From Micromonospora tarapacensis (GTDB lineage: Bacteria > Actinomycetota > Actinomycetes > Mycobacteriales > Micromonosporaceae), in contig NZ_JAHCDI010000004.1 in assembly GCF_019697375.1 (NCBI RefSeq), forward strand, positions 3,211,324 to 3,275,323: a stretch of 64,000 nucleotides of DNA, read 5' to 3'. How positions within the stretch are numbered: position 1 is the stretch's first letter; every line of letters starts with the position of its first letter. The position numbers were made by a program, and so were the translations under genes. The notes beneath the pieces were generated by a model that saw nothing but the letters and a program-made list of their open reading frames with translations, did no database searches and was not told where the DNA came from. Positions 34,901 to 46,900 of this stretch are shown in pieces.

Positions 34901-37900
34901 AGCATCGGCTCCATCATCCGCGAATGGAATGCGTGACTGACCCGGAGCTTCTTGGACCGCCACGCCGCCGCTGCCGCATCGACCGCGTCCGCCGCGCCGG
35001 AGATGACCACTGACCGGGGTCCGTTCACGGCGGCGACGTCGACGTCGAAGCCGGCTGCGAGCACCTCCTCCTCGGTCGCGTCGACGACCGCCATCGCCCC
35101 GCCGGAGGGCAGCTCCTGCATCAACCCGGCACGCGCGGAGACGAGACGGCACGCGTCGTCGAGGGAGAAGATGCCGGCCACGTGGGCGGCCGCGATCTCG
35201 CCGACCGAATGGCCGAGCAGTACGTCCGCGCGGACACCCCACGACTCCAGCAACCGGTGAAGCGCTACCTCCACGGCGAACAGGGCGGGTTGCGCGAAGC
35301 CGGTCGCGGTCAGGGCGGCGGCATCGGAACCCCAGACCACCTCGCGGAGACCCGCGAAGCGGTCACACACGTCGTCGAAGACGGCCCGGAACACCGGGAA
35401 GGACTCCGCCAGGCCGCGGCCCATGCCGGGCCACTGCGAACCCTGCCCGGAGAAGACGAGACCCACTGCGCCGGCCGGAGCGGCGCGACCGGTGACCAGG
35501 CCGCCGACGACCTCACCGGCGGCGAGGGCCCGCAGCCCGGCGATGAGGTCCCGCCGGGTGGCGCCGAGGACCACGGCCCGGTCCGGCAGCACGGAGCGGC
35601 GCCGCACAAGGGTCGAGGCGACGGCCGCCAGGTCCGCGTCGCCCTGGTCCAGAGCGGCGGCGATCCCGGCGGACCGAGCACGCAGTGCAGGTACCCCGCG
35701 GGCGGAGAGCACCAGCGGGGTCACCGCGACGGGGGCCGGGTCGGCGTCGGTCGTCGCTTCGACCTCCGGTGCCTCGCCGATGACGACGTGCGCGTTGGTG
35801 CCGGAGATGCCGAAGGACGAGACACCGGCGCGGCGGGACCTACCGTTGGCCTTCCACGCCACGGGCTCCGACAGCAGGCGTACGTTCCCGGCGGCCCAGT
35901 CGACGTGCGGGTTTGGCTCGTCGACGTGCAGGGTGGGCGGGAGCAGGTCGTTGCGGAGCGCGAGGACCATCTTCATGACGCCCGCGATGCCCGCGGCCGC
36001 CTGGGTGTGGCCGATGTTCGACTTCACCGATCCGAGCCACAGCGGGCGGTCCCGATCTTCGCCGTACGTGGCGAGCAACGCCTGCGCCTCGATCGGATCG
36101 CCCAGCGCCGTACCCGTACCGTGTGCTTCCACGGCGTCGACGTCGCCGGGTGCCAGACCGGCATTGGCAAGGGCCTGCCGGATCACCCGCTCCTGCGACG
36201 GGCCGTTCGGGGCGGTCAGACCGTGCGAGGCGCCGTCCTGGTTGACTGCCGAACCCAGCACCAGGGCGAGAACCCGATGGTTGTTGCGGCGAGCGTCGGA
36301 GAGCCGTTCCAGCACGACCACCCCGACTCCCTCGCCCCAGCCGGTGCCGTCAGCGGCGGCGGCGAAGGACTTGCAGCGACCGTCGGCGGCGAGGCCGCGC
36401 TGGCGGGAGAACTCGACGAAGGCCGCCGGGGTCGACATCACCGTGACCCCACCTACCAGCGCCAGGTCGCACTCCCCGACGCGCAGTGACTGCCCGGCCA
36501 GGTGCAGGGCGACCAGTGAGGATGAGCACGCGGTGTCGACCGTGACGGCCGGCCCTTCGAAGCCGAAGGTGTACGCGACCCGGCCCGACACCACACTGGC
36601 CGAGTTGCCGGTGCCGACATAGCCCTCGACCTGATCGGGGATGTGCTTCAGGCGGGCCACGTAGTCGTGCGCGTTGGTGCCCATGAAGACCCCGGTGGGT
36701 CGACCGCGCAGCGCGGCGACGTCGAGACCGGCGTCCTCGATCGCCTCCCACGAGGTCTCGAGGACCAGCCGCTGCTGTGGATCCATAGCGAGGGCCTCGC
36801 GCGGGCTGATGCCGAAGAACGCTGCGTCGAATTCGGTGGCGTCGCGGACGAAACCACCCGCGCGGACGTAGGTGGAGCCGGGACGTTCGCCGGTGGGGTC
36901 GAAGATGGCCGCGACGTCCCACCCCCGGTCGGCGGGGAAGGGACCGAACCCCTCGCGGCCGCCGGCGAGCAGATCCCACAGCGCGTCCGGGGTGTCCGCG
37001 TCGCCGGGGAACCGGCATGCCATGCCGACGATGGCGATCGGCTCGCCGCTCGGCGTGGCGACGGCCGAGGGCATCGGGGCTGTCGCACCGGGCTCGTGGT
37101 AGAGCATCGCTTCCAGGTGGCTGACCAGCCGCTCGGTGTCGGGATAGTCGAAGACGAGGGTGGCGGGCAGCTTCCGGTCGATCGCCTCGCTGAGCTGGTT
37201 GCGCAGTCGTACGGCGGTGAGCGAGTCGAAGCCGAGTTGCTTGAAGGAGCGCGACGGCGCGATCTCCTCGACGGAATCGTGGTTGAGGACGTCGGCGACG
37301 GCGGCTCGGACAAGCGTGGTGAGCGCGTGCTTGCGGTCACTGGACGGCAGGTCGGCGAGTCCACCGGCAGGGTTCTCGGCAGCGGGCCGGGCCGGTGCGG
37401 CCTCGGGGATCTCGTCGAAAAGACGGCTGCGGCGGATGCCGGTCAGCGCCGGGCCGAACACCGGCCAGTCGATCTCGGCGACCAGCCCGCCGGTGCCTGC
37501 GGCGAGCACCCTGTCCAGAGCGGTGAGAGCGAGATCGGGTGTCATCGGCGCGGTGCCCGCGCGGCGTAGCCGGTCGGCCGTCGCCGGATCGGCCGCCATG
37601 CCGACTTCGGCCCAGGCGCCCCAGGCGACCGCGACGGCCGGGCGGCCGGTGGCGCGGCGGGCGTCGGCGATCGCATCGAGGCAGGCGTTGGCGGCCGCGT
37701 AGTTGCCCTGCCCTGCGCTACCCACCATGCCAGCGAGGGAGCTGAAGAGGACGAAGGCGGTGAGGTCGAGGTCGCGGGTCAGTTCGTCGAGGATCCGGGC
37801 TCCGTCGACCTTCGGGCGCAGGACGGTGGCCAGACACTCCGGGCTGAGCGTCGGGATGGTGCCGTCGTCGAGGACGCCGGCGGCGTGCACGACGCCGGTC

Positions 37901-40900
37901 AGCGGCCGCCCTTGGCGGCCGATGTCGTCGAGCAGCACGGCGACGGCCGCCCGGTCGGAGATGTCGCAGGCGGCGACGGTGACGTCGACGCCCGACTCGG
38001 TCAGTTCGACAGCGAGCTGGGCGGCACCGGGTGCATCCGGTCCGCGACGGCTGGTCAGTACGAGCCGTCGCACGCCCTGTGCGGCGAGTCGGCGGGCGAC
38101 CTCGGCGCCGATGCCGCCGGTGCCACCGGTGACCAGGACAGTGTCCGACGGGCCGAAGCGAGCCGGCGGAGTGACACCGGAGACCGATTCCCGGACCAGG
38201 CGTCGGGCGAGCACGGTCCCCGAGCGGACGGCGAACTGGTCGTCGCCGTCGGGCGCGGCCAGGATCGCGGCGAGAAGGCGAGCGTCGCGTTCGTCCCGAG
38301 TGGGTGACAGGTCCACGAGACCACCCCAGCGCCGCGGCTGTTCCAGGGCGGCGACACGACCGAGCCCCCAGACCTGGGCCTCGTCGGTGCTCGTAGGGGG
38401 GTCGTCAGGGCCGGTGCCCACGGCACCTCGGGTGACACTCCAGAGTGGGCCGTCGAGATCCGTCTGCAGGAGAGCGAGCGTCAGCGCGAGGCCGTGCGAC
38501 TCGTCGAGGGCCAGCAACGACAGGACACCGCCCGGAGCGGAGGCCAGGTCGGCGAGGTCGGCGGCACCGCCGATCCGGGCGGTGCGGAGCTCGATGCCAA
38601 CGGCGCCGAGACCGTCCAGCAGGCTGGTCACCCACGGGTCGGCGGCGGCGCTGCGCGGCACCAGGACCAGGAGGGACCCGGCGAGAGTAGTGGTAGCGGT
38701 GGAGGGCGCCGGTCGCCACGCGATCCGGTAGTGCCACGAGGTGGTCGGATCGGCGGTCTGCCGGGTGCTGCCGACGGCCGCGCTGTCGAGCCAGAACCGC
38801 CTGCGCTGCAGGGGATAGAGCGGCAGGTCGGCGCCACGACCGCCGGTATCGCCGAGCAGTCCGTGCCAGTCCAGCCGCACCCCGCCGGCGTACAGCCGTC
38901 CACACGCGGTGGCCAGGGCGAGCGCCTCGGGGCGCTGTCTGCTCAGCAGGGACACACAGAGAGCGGAGGGGTGCGAGTCGGTCAACGCGGTGAGCACGTC
39001 GTCCGGTCCGAGCTCCACGATCGTGTCGACGCCGTGGCCGTACAGCCAGGCGACACCGTCGCCGAAGCGCACCGTCTGACGGATGTGCCGGACCCAGTAA
39101 TCGGGGGTGCGGAACTCGGCGGAATCGACCGGTGCACCGGTCAGGTTGGACACCACCGGGATGACCGGCTCGTGGTAGTCCAACTCCTCGGCGACCGCCC
39201 GGAACTCGGCGAGCATCGGCTCCATCAGTGGCGAGTGGAAGGCGTGGCTGACCGGCAGCCGTCGGGTCCGGCGGCCACGAGCCCGCCACAGCCCGGCGAC
39301 CTCCTCGACGGCCTGCTCGTCACCCGAGACCACCGTGGCGTCCGGGCCGTTGGCGGCGGCGATGCCGATGGACCGCTCCCGGTGTACGAGGGTGGGGGCG
39401 ACCTCGTTGACGGAGGCCTGGATGGCGGCCATCGCTCCACCGGTCGGAAGCGCCTGCATCAGCCGGCCCCGTGCGGCGACCAGACCGCTGGCATCGGCGA
39501 GCGACAGCGTGCCGGTGACGTGGGCGGCGACGAGTTCGCCGATGGAGTGGCCGAGCAGGTAGTCCGGCCGCAGCCCCCAGCTCTCGACGAGGCGGTACAG
39601 CGCGACCTCGAGCGCGAAGATCGCGGGCTGGGTGTAGCCGGTCTGGTCGAGGAGCAGCGCATCGGGGGTACCGGGCGCGGCGAACATCAGTTCCTTGACC
39701 GGCCGGTCGAGGTGCCGGTCGAGTTCGGCGCAGACGGTGTCGAGGGCGGTGGCGAAGACGGGGTGGCGCCGGTAGAGCTCAGCACCCATCTCGGCACGCT
39801 GGCTGCCCTGCCCGGTGAACAGGAACGCCGTCGTGGCCCGCTCGGTGGCCGCGCCGATGACCAGGTTCGGGGCGCGTTGACCGGCGGCCAGGGCGGCCAG
39901 ACCGCGGCGGGCGTCGACGGCGTCGCCCGCGACGACGGCCGCTCGGTGCTCCAGCGCCGCCCTCGTGGTGGCGAGGGACATCGCCAGGTCGGCGAGCGGC
40001 AGGTCGGCGGCCAGCAGTGCCGCGGCCCGGGCGCGCAGTGCCACCGGGGTACGGGCGGAGATCACCAGCGGCAGCGGCCGGTCGGGTTCGGCCGGTACCG
40101 GCCGCGGCGCGGGCTCCGGGGCCTGTTCGAGGATGACGTGAGCGTTGGTGCCGCTGACTCCGAACGAGGAGACGCCGGCGCGGCGAGGGTGCTCGGTGGC
40201 GGGCCAGGGCACGGCTTCAGTCGCCAGGCGTACGTTCCCGCTCGTCCAGTCGACGTGCGGGGTCGGCTCGTCCACGTGCAGCGTGCGCGGGACGACGCCG
40301 TGTCGCAGCGCCAGGACGGTCTTGATGACGCCGGCGACGCCGGCGGCGGCCTGGGTGTGGCCCAGGTTGGACTTCACCGACCCGAGCCGTAGCGGACGAT
40401 CGGTGTCGTGCGCGACGCCGTAGGTGGCGAGCAGTGCCTGCGCCTCGATCGGGTCGCCGAGGACCGTACCGGTGCCGTGGGCCTCGACGACGTCGACCTG
40501 CTCCGCGGTGAGCCCCGCATCGGCGAGCGCGGCACGGATCAACCGCTGCTGCGACGGACCGCTGGGAGCGGAGAGACCGTTGGTGGCGCCATCCTGGTTG
40601 ACGGCGCTGCCCCGAACCACGGCAAGAACCGGGTGGCCGAGCCGGCGGGCCTGCGAGAGCCGCTCGACGACGAGGACGCCCACGCCTTCGGCCCAGCCGG
40701 TGCCGTCGGCCGCGGCGGCGAACGGCTTGCAGCGCCCGTCCGGAGCGAGGCCGCGTTGCCGGCTGAACGCCACGAAGCCCGTCGGAGTGGACATCACGGT
40801 GACCCCGCCGACCAGCGCGAGCGTGCACTCCCCCTCGTACAACGCCCGCGCGGCCAGGTGCAACGCGACCAGGGACGACGAGCACGCGGTATCGACGCTG

Positions 40901-43900
40901 ATCGCGGGGCCTTCGAGACCGAGCGTGTACGCGACGCGGCCGGAGAGAACGCTGGCCGAGCCGCCGGTGATCAGGTAGTCGCCGCCCTCCGGCGTGGCCG
41001 CGAGCAGCGTCGTGTAGTCGCTGCCGTTCGTTCCGGCGAAGACTCCGGTCGCCGTCCCGCGCAGCGACGACGGGTCGATCCGCGCGGATTCCAGAGCATG
41101 CCAGGAGGCTTCCAGCAGCAGCCGCTGCTGCGGATCCATCGCCCTGGCCTCACGTGGGCTGATGTCGAAGAACTCGGCGTCGAAGTCGCCGGCGTCGTGG
41201 AGGAACCCACCGGATCGCACGTAGCTGGTGCCGGCCCGGTCGGGATCCGGGTCGAACAGGGCGCCGAGGTCCCAGCCCCGGTCGGTCGGGAAACCGGCGA
41301 TCGCGTCGCGTTCGTCGAGCAGCAGCTGCCACAGGTCCGCGGGCTCACGGACGCCGCCGGGGAACCGGCAGCTCATACCGACGATGACCACCGGATCGGC
41401 GGCCCGGTCGGCGGTGGTGGACGCAGCGGCTGCCGCTCCGGTCTCCCGGTCGGTGCCCGGACCACCGAGCAACACCGCTCGCAGGTGCTCCACCAGGGCC
41501 GCGGGGGTCGGGTGGTCGTAGGCGACGGTGGTCGGCAACCTGAGGCCGGTGGTCCGGTTGAGCCGGTTGCGCAGTTCCACCGCGGTCAAGGAATCGAAGC
41601 CGAGATCCTTGAAGGGCCGGTCGAGCGGAAACTCGTCGAGGTGACCGTAGCCGAGTGTGCCGCCGGCGTGGGTACGCACCAGATCACGCAGCACCGCCGT
41701 CCGCTCGGCCTCGGAGAGGGCGGCGAGACCGGCCGCGAACGAGGTTTCGGCGGTGAACTGCGTCGCGTCGCGTTGCCGGGCGGTGTCCGCGCGCGGCCGG
41801 ACCGGGGCCGCGCGCAGCAGAGACGGAGTGGCGCCGAGCCGCGTGCGCAGGGTCGCCATGTCGAGCCGGGCCGGGACGAGAACCGGGTGGCCGCTGCGCA
41901 GGCCCTCGTCGAAGAGGGCCAGCCCGTCCTCGGCTGACAGTCCGACGACGCCCGACCGGCCGAGCCGGTCCAGGGCGGCCTCGTCGAGATGCCTCGTCAT
42001 ACCGCTGGGATCGGCCCACAATCCCCAGGCGAGCGCGGTGGCGGGCAGGCCGAGCGCCTGGCGATGTTGGGCGAGTCCGTCGAGATAGGCGTTGGCGGCG
42101 GCATAGTTGGCCTGGCCGGCAGTGCCGAGCGTGCCGGCGATCGAGGAGAACAGGACGAAGGCGGCGAGCGGGGTGTCTCGGGTCAGCTCGTGCAGGTGCC
42201 GCGCAGCGTCCGCCTTGGGCCGCAGAACCGAGGTCAGCCGCGCGACGTCGAGGGCTTCGATGGTAGCGTCGTCGAGGGCGGCAGCCGCGTGCACGACGGC
42301 GGTCAACGGGTGAGATGTCGGAACCGACGCCAGCAGGCCGCGTACCTGCTCGCGGTCGGCGACGTCGCAGGCCACGAGCGTGACGGTCGCGCCGAGTTCG
42401 GTCAGTTCCGCCTGCAGGGCGGCCGCGCTGTCTGCGGCGGGTCCGCGGCGGCTGGCCAGCAGCAGGTTCCGGACCCCGTATGCCCGGACGAGGTGGCGGG
42501 CGAGGAGCCGCCCGATGGTGCCGGTGGCGCCGGTCAGCAGGACGGTGCCCGCGGGGTCGAGCGCCGGCGGCCACGCGTCTGCGTCCGGCCGCACCCGGCG
42601 CAGTCGTGGCGCCAGCACGGCACCGTTGCGAACGGCCAGCTGAGGTTCTCCGGTACGGGCGGCGGGCACCGGGTCGGCCGCTGGATCGTCGAGGTCGACG
42701 AGGACGATCCGGTCGGGGTGTTCGGTCTGCGCCACCCGTACCAGGCCCCACACCGCCGCGGCCTCCGGGTCCACCAGGGCCTCGCCGGGCTGCCCGGTGG
42801 CGACGGCCGTGGTGGTGACGACGGCGAGTCGGGCGGCGACGAAGGTCGGTTCGGCCAGCCATGCCTGCACCGCCGCCAGCACGTCGGGCAGCGCGCCGGC
42901 ACGGGTGACGACGAGGTCCGGGACGGATTCCCCGGCGAGAGCTGCCAGAGCGGCCAGGTCGTCGACGAAGGCAGCCCTCCCCCGCGAGGACGGCGCCGGC
43001 AGTGCGGTCCAGGTGAGTCGGCGCAGGTCGCCGGAGACCACTGTCGCGCCGGAGGGTCGGACGCGTTCCGTGCGTTCGACAGTTACCACCTGGATGCCGT
43101 CCACGTCGACCGCCGACAGCGAACCGTCGGCGCCCGCCGTGCAGCGCAGGTGGCTGGCGCCGGAGGTGTGCAGGGTGACGCCGTGCCAGGTGACGATCGA
43201 GGGGCCGCCCGGCGGGACGTGCGCCGCTGCGTCCAGGAGGGTGGGGTCGAGGGCGAAGCCCTCCCGATCCTCACCCGCGACGTGCGCCGTCTCGATGTGC
43301 CATGCCGAGGGGCTCTGCGCGACCGAGCGCAGGGTACGGAAGGACGGTCCGTGGTCGAGACCGGCCTCGGCAAGCCGGTCGTGGATCTCTTCGACGTCAC
43401 GGGACCGGGCATCGGATGGTGGCCACGGCGCGTCCTCGACGGCCGGTGCCGCTCCTGCCAGCGCGAGGGTGCCGGAGGCGTGACAGGTCCAGTCGGCGGC
43501 GGGATCGTCGGCCGGGCAGGCATGGACGGACACCGGGCGCCGGCCGGTCTCGTCGGCGGCGCCGACGGCCACCTGGAGCCGGCTGCCCTCGGCGGTCAGC
43601 GGCAGCGGTGCATCGATCCGCAGGATGTCGAGGCGGTGCAGGTTCGCAGCCTCGCCGGCCCGAAGCGCAAGGTCGAGGAAGGCCGCCGGAGCGAGCTGCG
43701 GCACGCCGTCGACCCGGTGCTCGGCCAGCCATGGATGGCTGCGGGTGGACAACTGCCCGGTGAAAACGTGGCCGCCGTCGCCGGGCAACACGATCGCGGC
43801 GCCGAGCAGTGGGTGTCCGGGCCGGTCCAGCCCAGCGGTGGAGACGTCGGCCGCGGCCGGGCTGCCGGTGAGCCAGAAACGTCGCCGCTGGAAGGGATAC

Positions 43901-46900
43901 GTGGGAAGCCCGGCCGGGTTGCCCCGAGAACCGACGAACCAGCGGGACCAGTCCAGTGCCACGCCGTGCAGATGGGCTTCGGCGAGCGCCTGCGCGATCC
44001 TGTCTCGGCCGCCCTCCTCGCGACGCAGCGTACTCACCACCGAGGCGTCGGCCGACGTGTCCTCGATCGCGCCGCGCAGCAGCGGATGCGGGCTGACTTC
44101 GAGAAAGACCGGGTGGCCCGCCTCGACCAGCGCGGAGATCGCGTCCTGGAAGCGCACGACCTCACGGATGTTGCGGTACCAGTAGGTGGCGTCCAGCCCC
44201 TCTGTGTCGAACAGGCCGCCGGTGACGGTGGAATAGAACGGCACTGCGGACTTCCGCGGCGCGACCGGTGCCAGGGCGTCCAGCAGTCGGATACGCAGCT
44301 GGTCGACCTGGGCGGAGTGCCCGGCGGTGTCGACGCCAGGGATGCGGCGGGCCTGCACGCCCTCGCCGTCGAGGCTGGCCGCGAGGTCGTCGAGAGCGGC
44401 CGGTTCACCCGAGACGGTGACCGAGCGCGGCGAGTTGACAGCTGCGATGGAAAGCCGGTCACCCCAGCGCGTCAGGCGGGCGGCGATGTCCTCGACGGGC
44501 GCGTTTACCGCGAGCATGCCGCCACGACCGGCCAGGCTGAGCCAGGCCCGGCTGCGCAGTGCGACGATCCGAGCCCCGTCCTGCAACGAGAGCCCACCAG
44601 CGACGCAGGCGGCGGCGATCTCGCCCTGGGAGTGACCGACGACCGCGCTCGGCTCTACGCCGTAGGAGCGCCAGAGCGCCGCGAGTGCGACCATCGTGGT
44701 GAACAGCGCTGGCTGGACCACGTCGACCCGTTCCAACGGCGGCGCGTCCGGCGCTCCCCGGATAACGTCCAGCACATTCCAGTCGAGGAACTCGGCGAGC
44801 GCGTCGGCGCACTCCCGGGCTCGTGCGGCGAAGACCTCGGAACTGGCGAGCAGCTCGGCGCCCATCCCACGCCACTGGCCGCCCTGCCCCGGGAAGACAA
44901 AAGGCGCCCGGATCCCGGCTCCGTCGTCGGACACCCGGCGGATCTCGGCGGCGCCGCTCGCGAGCGCGGTGAGTCCGGCGAGGAGTTCGTCCGGGGAAGA
45001 CGCCAGCACGGCGGCGCGGTGGGTCAGGTTGGCCCTCGTCGTCTGGGCGGCGGCGACGTCGGCGACAGGAGCGTCAGGTCGGGTGGCCAGGTAGCGGAGC
45101 AGTCCGGCGGCGTGCGCCCGTAGCGCCTGCTCCCCACGTCCGGACAACAGTACGGGAACGGTGCCCGGCGGCGGATGTACGGCGACGGCAGGTTCGGGTT
45201 GCGCGGTGGGTTCCTCGATGATCACATGGGCGTTGGTGCCGCTGACACCGAACGAGGAGACCCCGGCCCGGCGTGGGCGGGTGCCGATCTCCCACAGTCG
45301 GGACTCGGTGAGCAGCCGGACGGCGCCGGCGGTCCACTCGACGAGAGTGGATGGCTGCTCGGCGTGCAGGGTGCGGGGCAGTTCAGCCCACCGCATCGCA
45401 AGCACCATCTTGATGAGACCCGCAACCCCGGCAGCGGCCTGGGTGTGGCCGATGTTCGACTTCAGCGAGCCCAGCCAGAGCGGCCGGTCCGGGTCGCGGT
45501 CGCGACCGTAGACGGCGAGCAGTGCGCCCGCCTCGATCGGGTCGCCGAGGGCGGTGCCGGTGCCGTGTGCTTCGACGGCGTCCACGTCCGACGGCGTCAG
45601 CCCGGCGTTTGCGAGCGCCTGCTCGATGAGCCGCTGCTGCGCGAGTCCGCTGGGTGCCGTGAGCCCGTTACTGGCGCCGTCCTGGTTGACCGCGCTGCCG
45701 CGGATGACGGCCAGGACCGGGTGACCGTTGCGCCGGGCGTCAGAGAGGGTCTCGAGCAACACGATGCCGGCACCCTCGGCGAAAACGGTGCCGTCGGCGT
45801 CGGCGGAGAACGGCTTGCACCGCCCGTCCGGGGCAAGCGCCCGCTGTCGGCTGAACTCCACGAACGGCCCAGGGGTCGCCATCACGGTGACTCCGCCGGC
45901 CACGGCGAGAGTGCACTCCCCGCGCCGTAGCGCCTGCGCCGCGAGATGAACGGCGACGAGCGAGGACGAGCAGGCGGTGTCGACGGTGATGGCGGGTCCT
46001 TCGAATCCGAACGTGTAGGCGAGGCGACCGGAGGCCACGCTGCCGGCGCCACCGGTGCTGAGGTAGCCCTCCACCTCCTCCGGCAGACCGGTCAGACCGG
46101 TGCCGTAGTCGTGGAACATGACGCCTGCGTAGACGCCGACTCGTGCTCCGCGCACGGTGTGCGGAGCTATCCCGGCCCGTTCGAGGGCCTCCCATGTGGT
46201 TTCCAGCAGCAGTCGTTGCTGCGGATCCATCGCCGTGGCCTCGCGAGGACTGATACCGAAGAAATCCGCGTCGAATTCGGCGGCACCCCGGAGGAATCCT
46301 CCCCTGTCGACGTAGGTGGTTCCTGGTCGCTGCCCGTCGGGGTCGTGCAGCCGCTCCAACAGCCAACCGCGGTCGACCGGGAACGTACTGATGGCCTCGC
46401 CACCGTCGGCGAGCAGGCGCCACAACTCTTCCGGGTCGTCGACCCCGCCGGGCAATCGGCAGCTCATGGCCACGATCGCGATTGGCTCCTCGACGGGTAC
46501 GCGCACCGCGGGCCGGCTCTGCACGACCGGGCGTACGCCGGTGAGGGACGCGTGGATCGACGCGGCCAGATCGGCCGGCGTGGGATGGTCGAAGATCACG
46601 GTGGCCGGCAGCGGCAGACCGGCGCGGGCGGCAATCCGGTCGCGCAGCCGCACCGCGGAGACAGAGTCGAAGCCGAGATCCCGGAAGGACCGGTCGGCCG
46701 GCAGGGTGGCGGCATCGACGCCCAGCACCGCCGCCGTTTCCTCCTGAACCAGGCGCCGCAGCAGGCCGGCGTCGAGAACCTGCGGCGCGCATTCGACCTG
46801 CGCTTCGGGAGAAGGCCCGGCGGTGACGACGACGGTGCTGCCGATGCCACGCGCCACATCGAACACAGTGGCGGCCTCGGCGCTGTCCGGATCCCACTCT

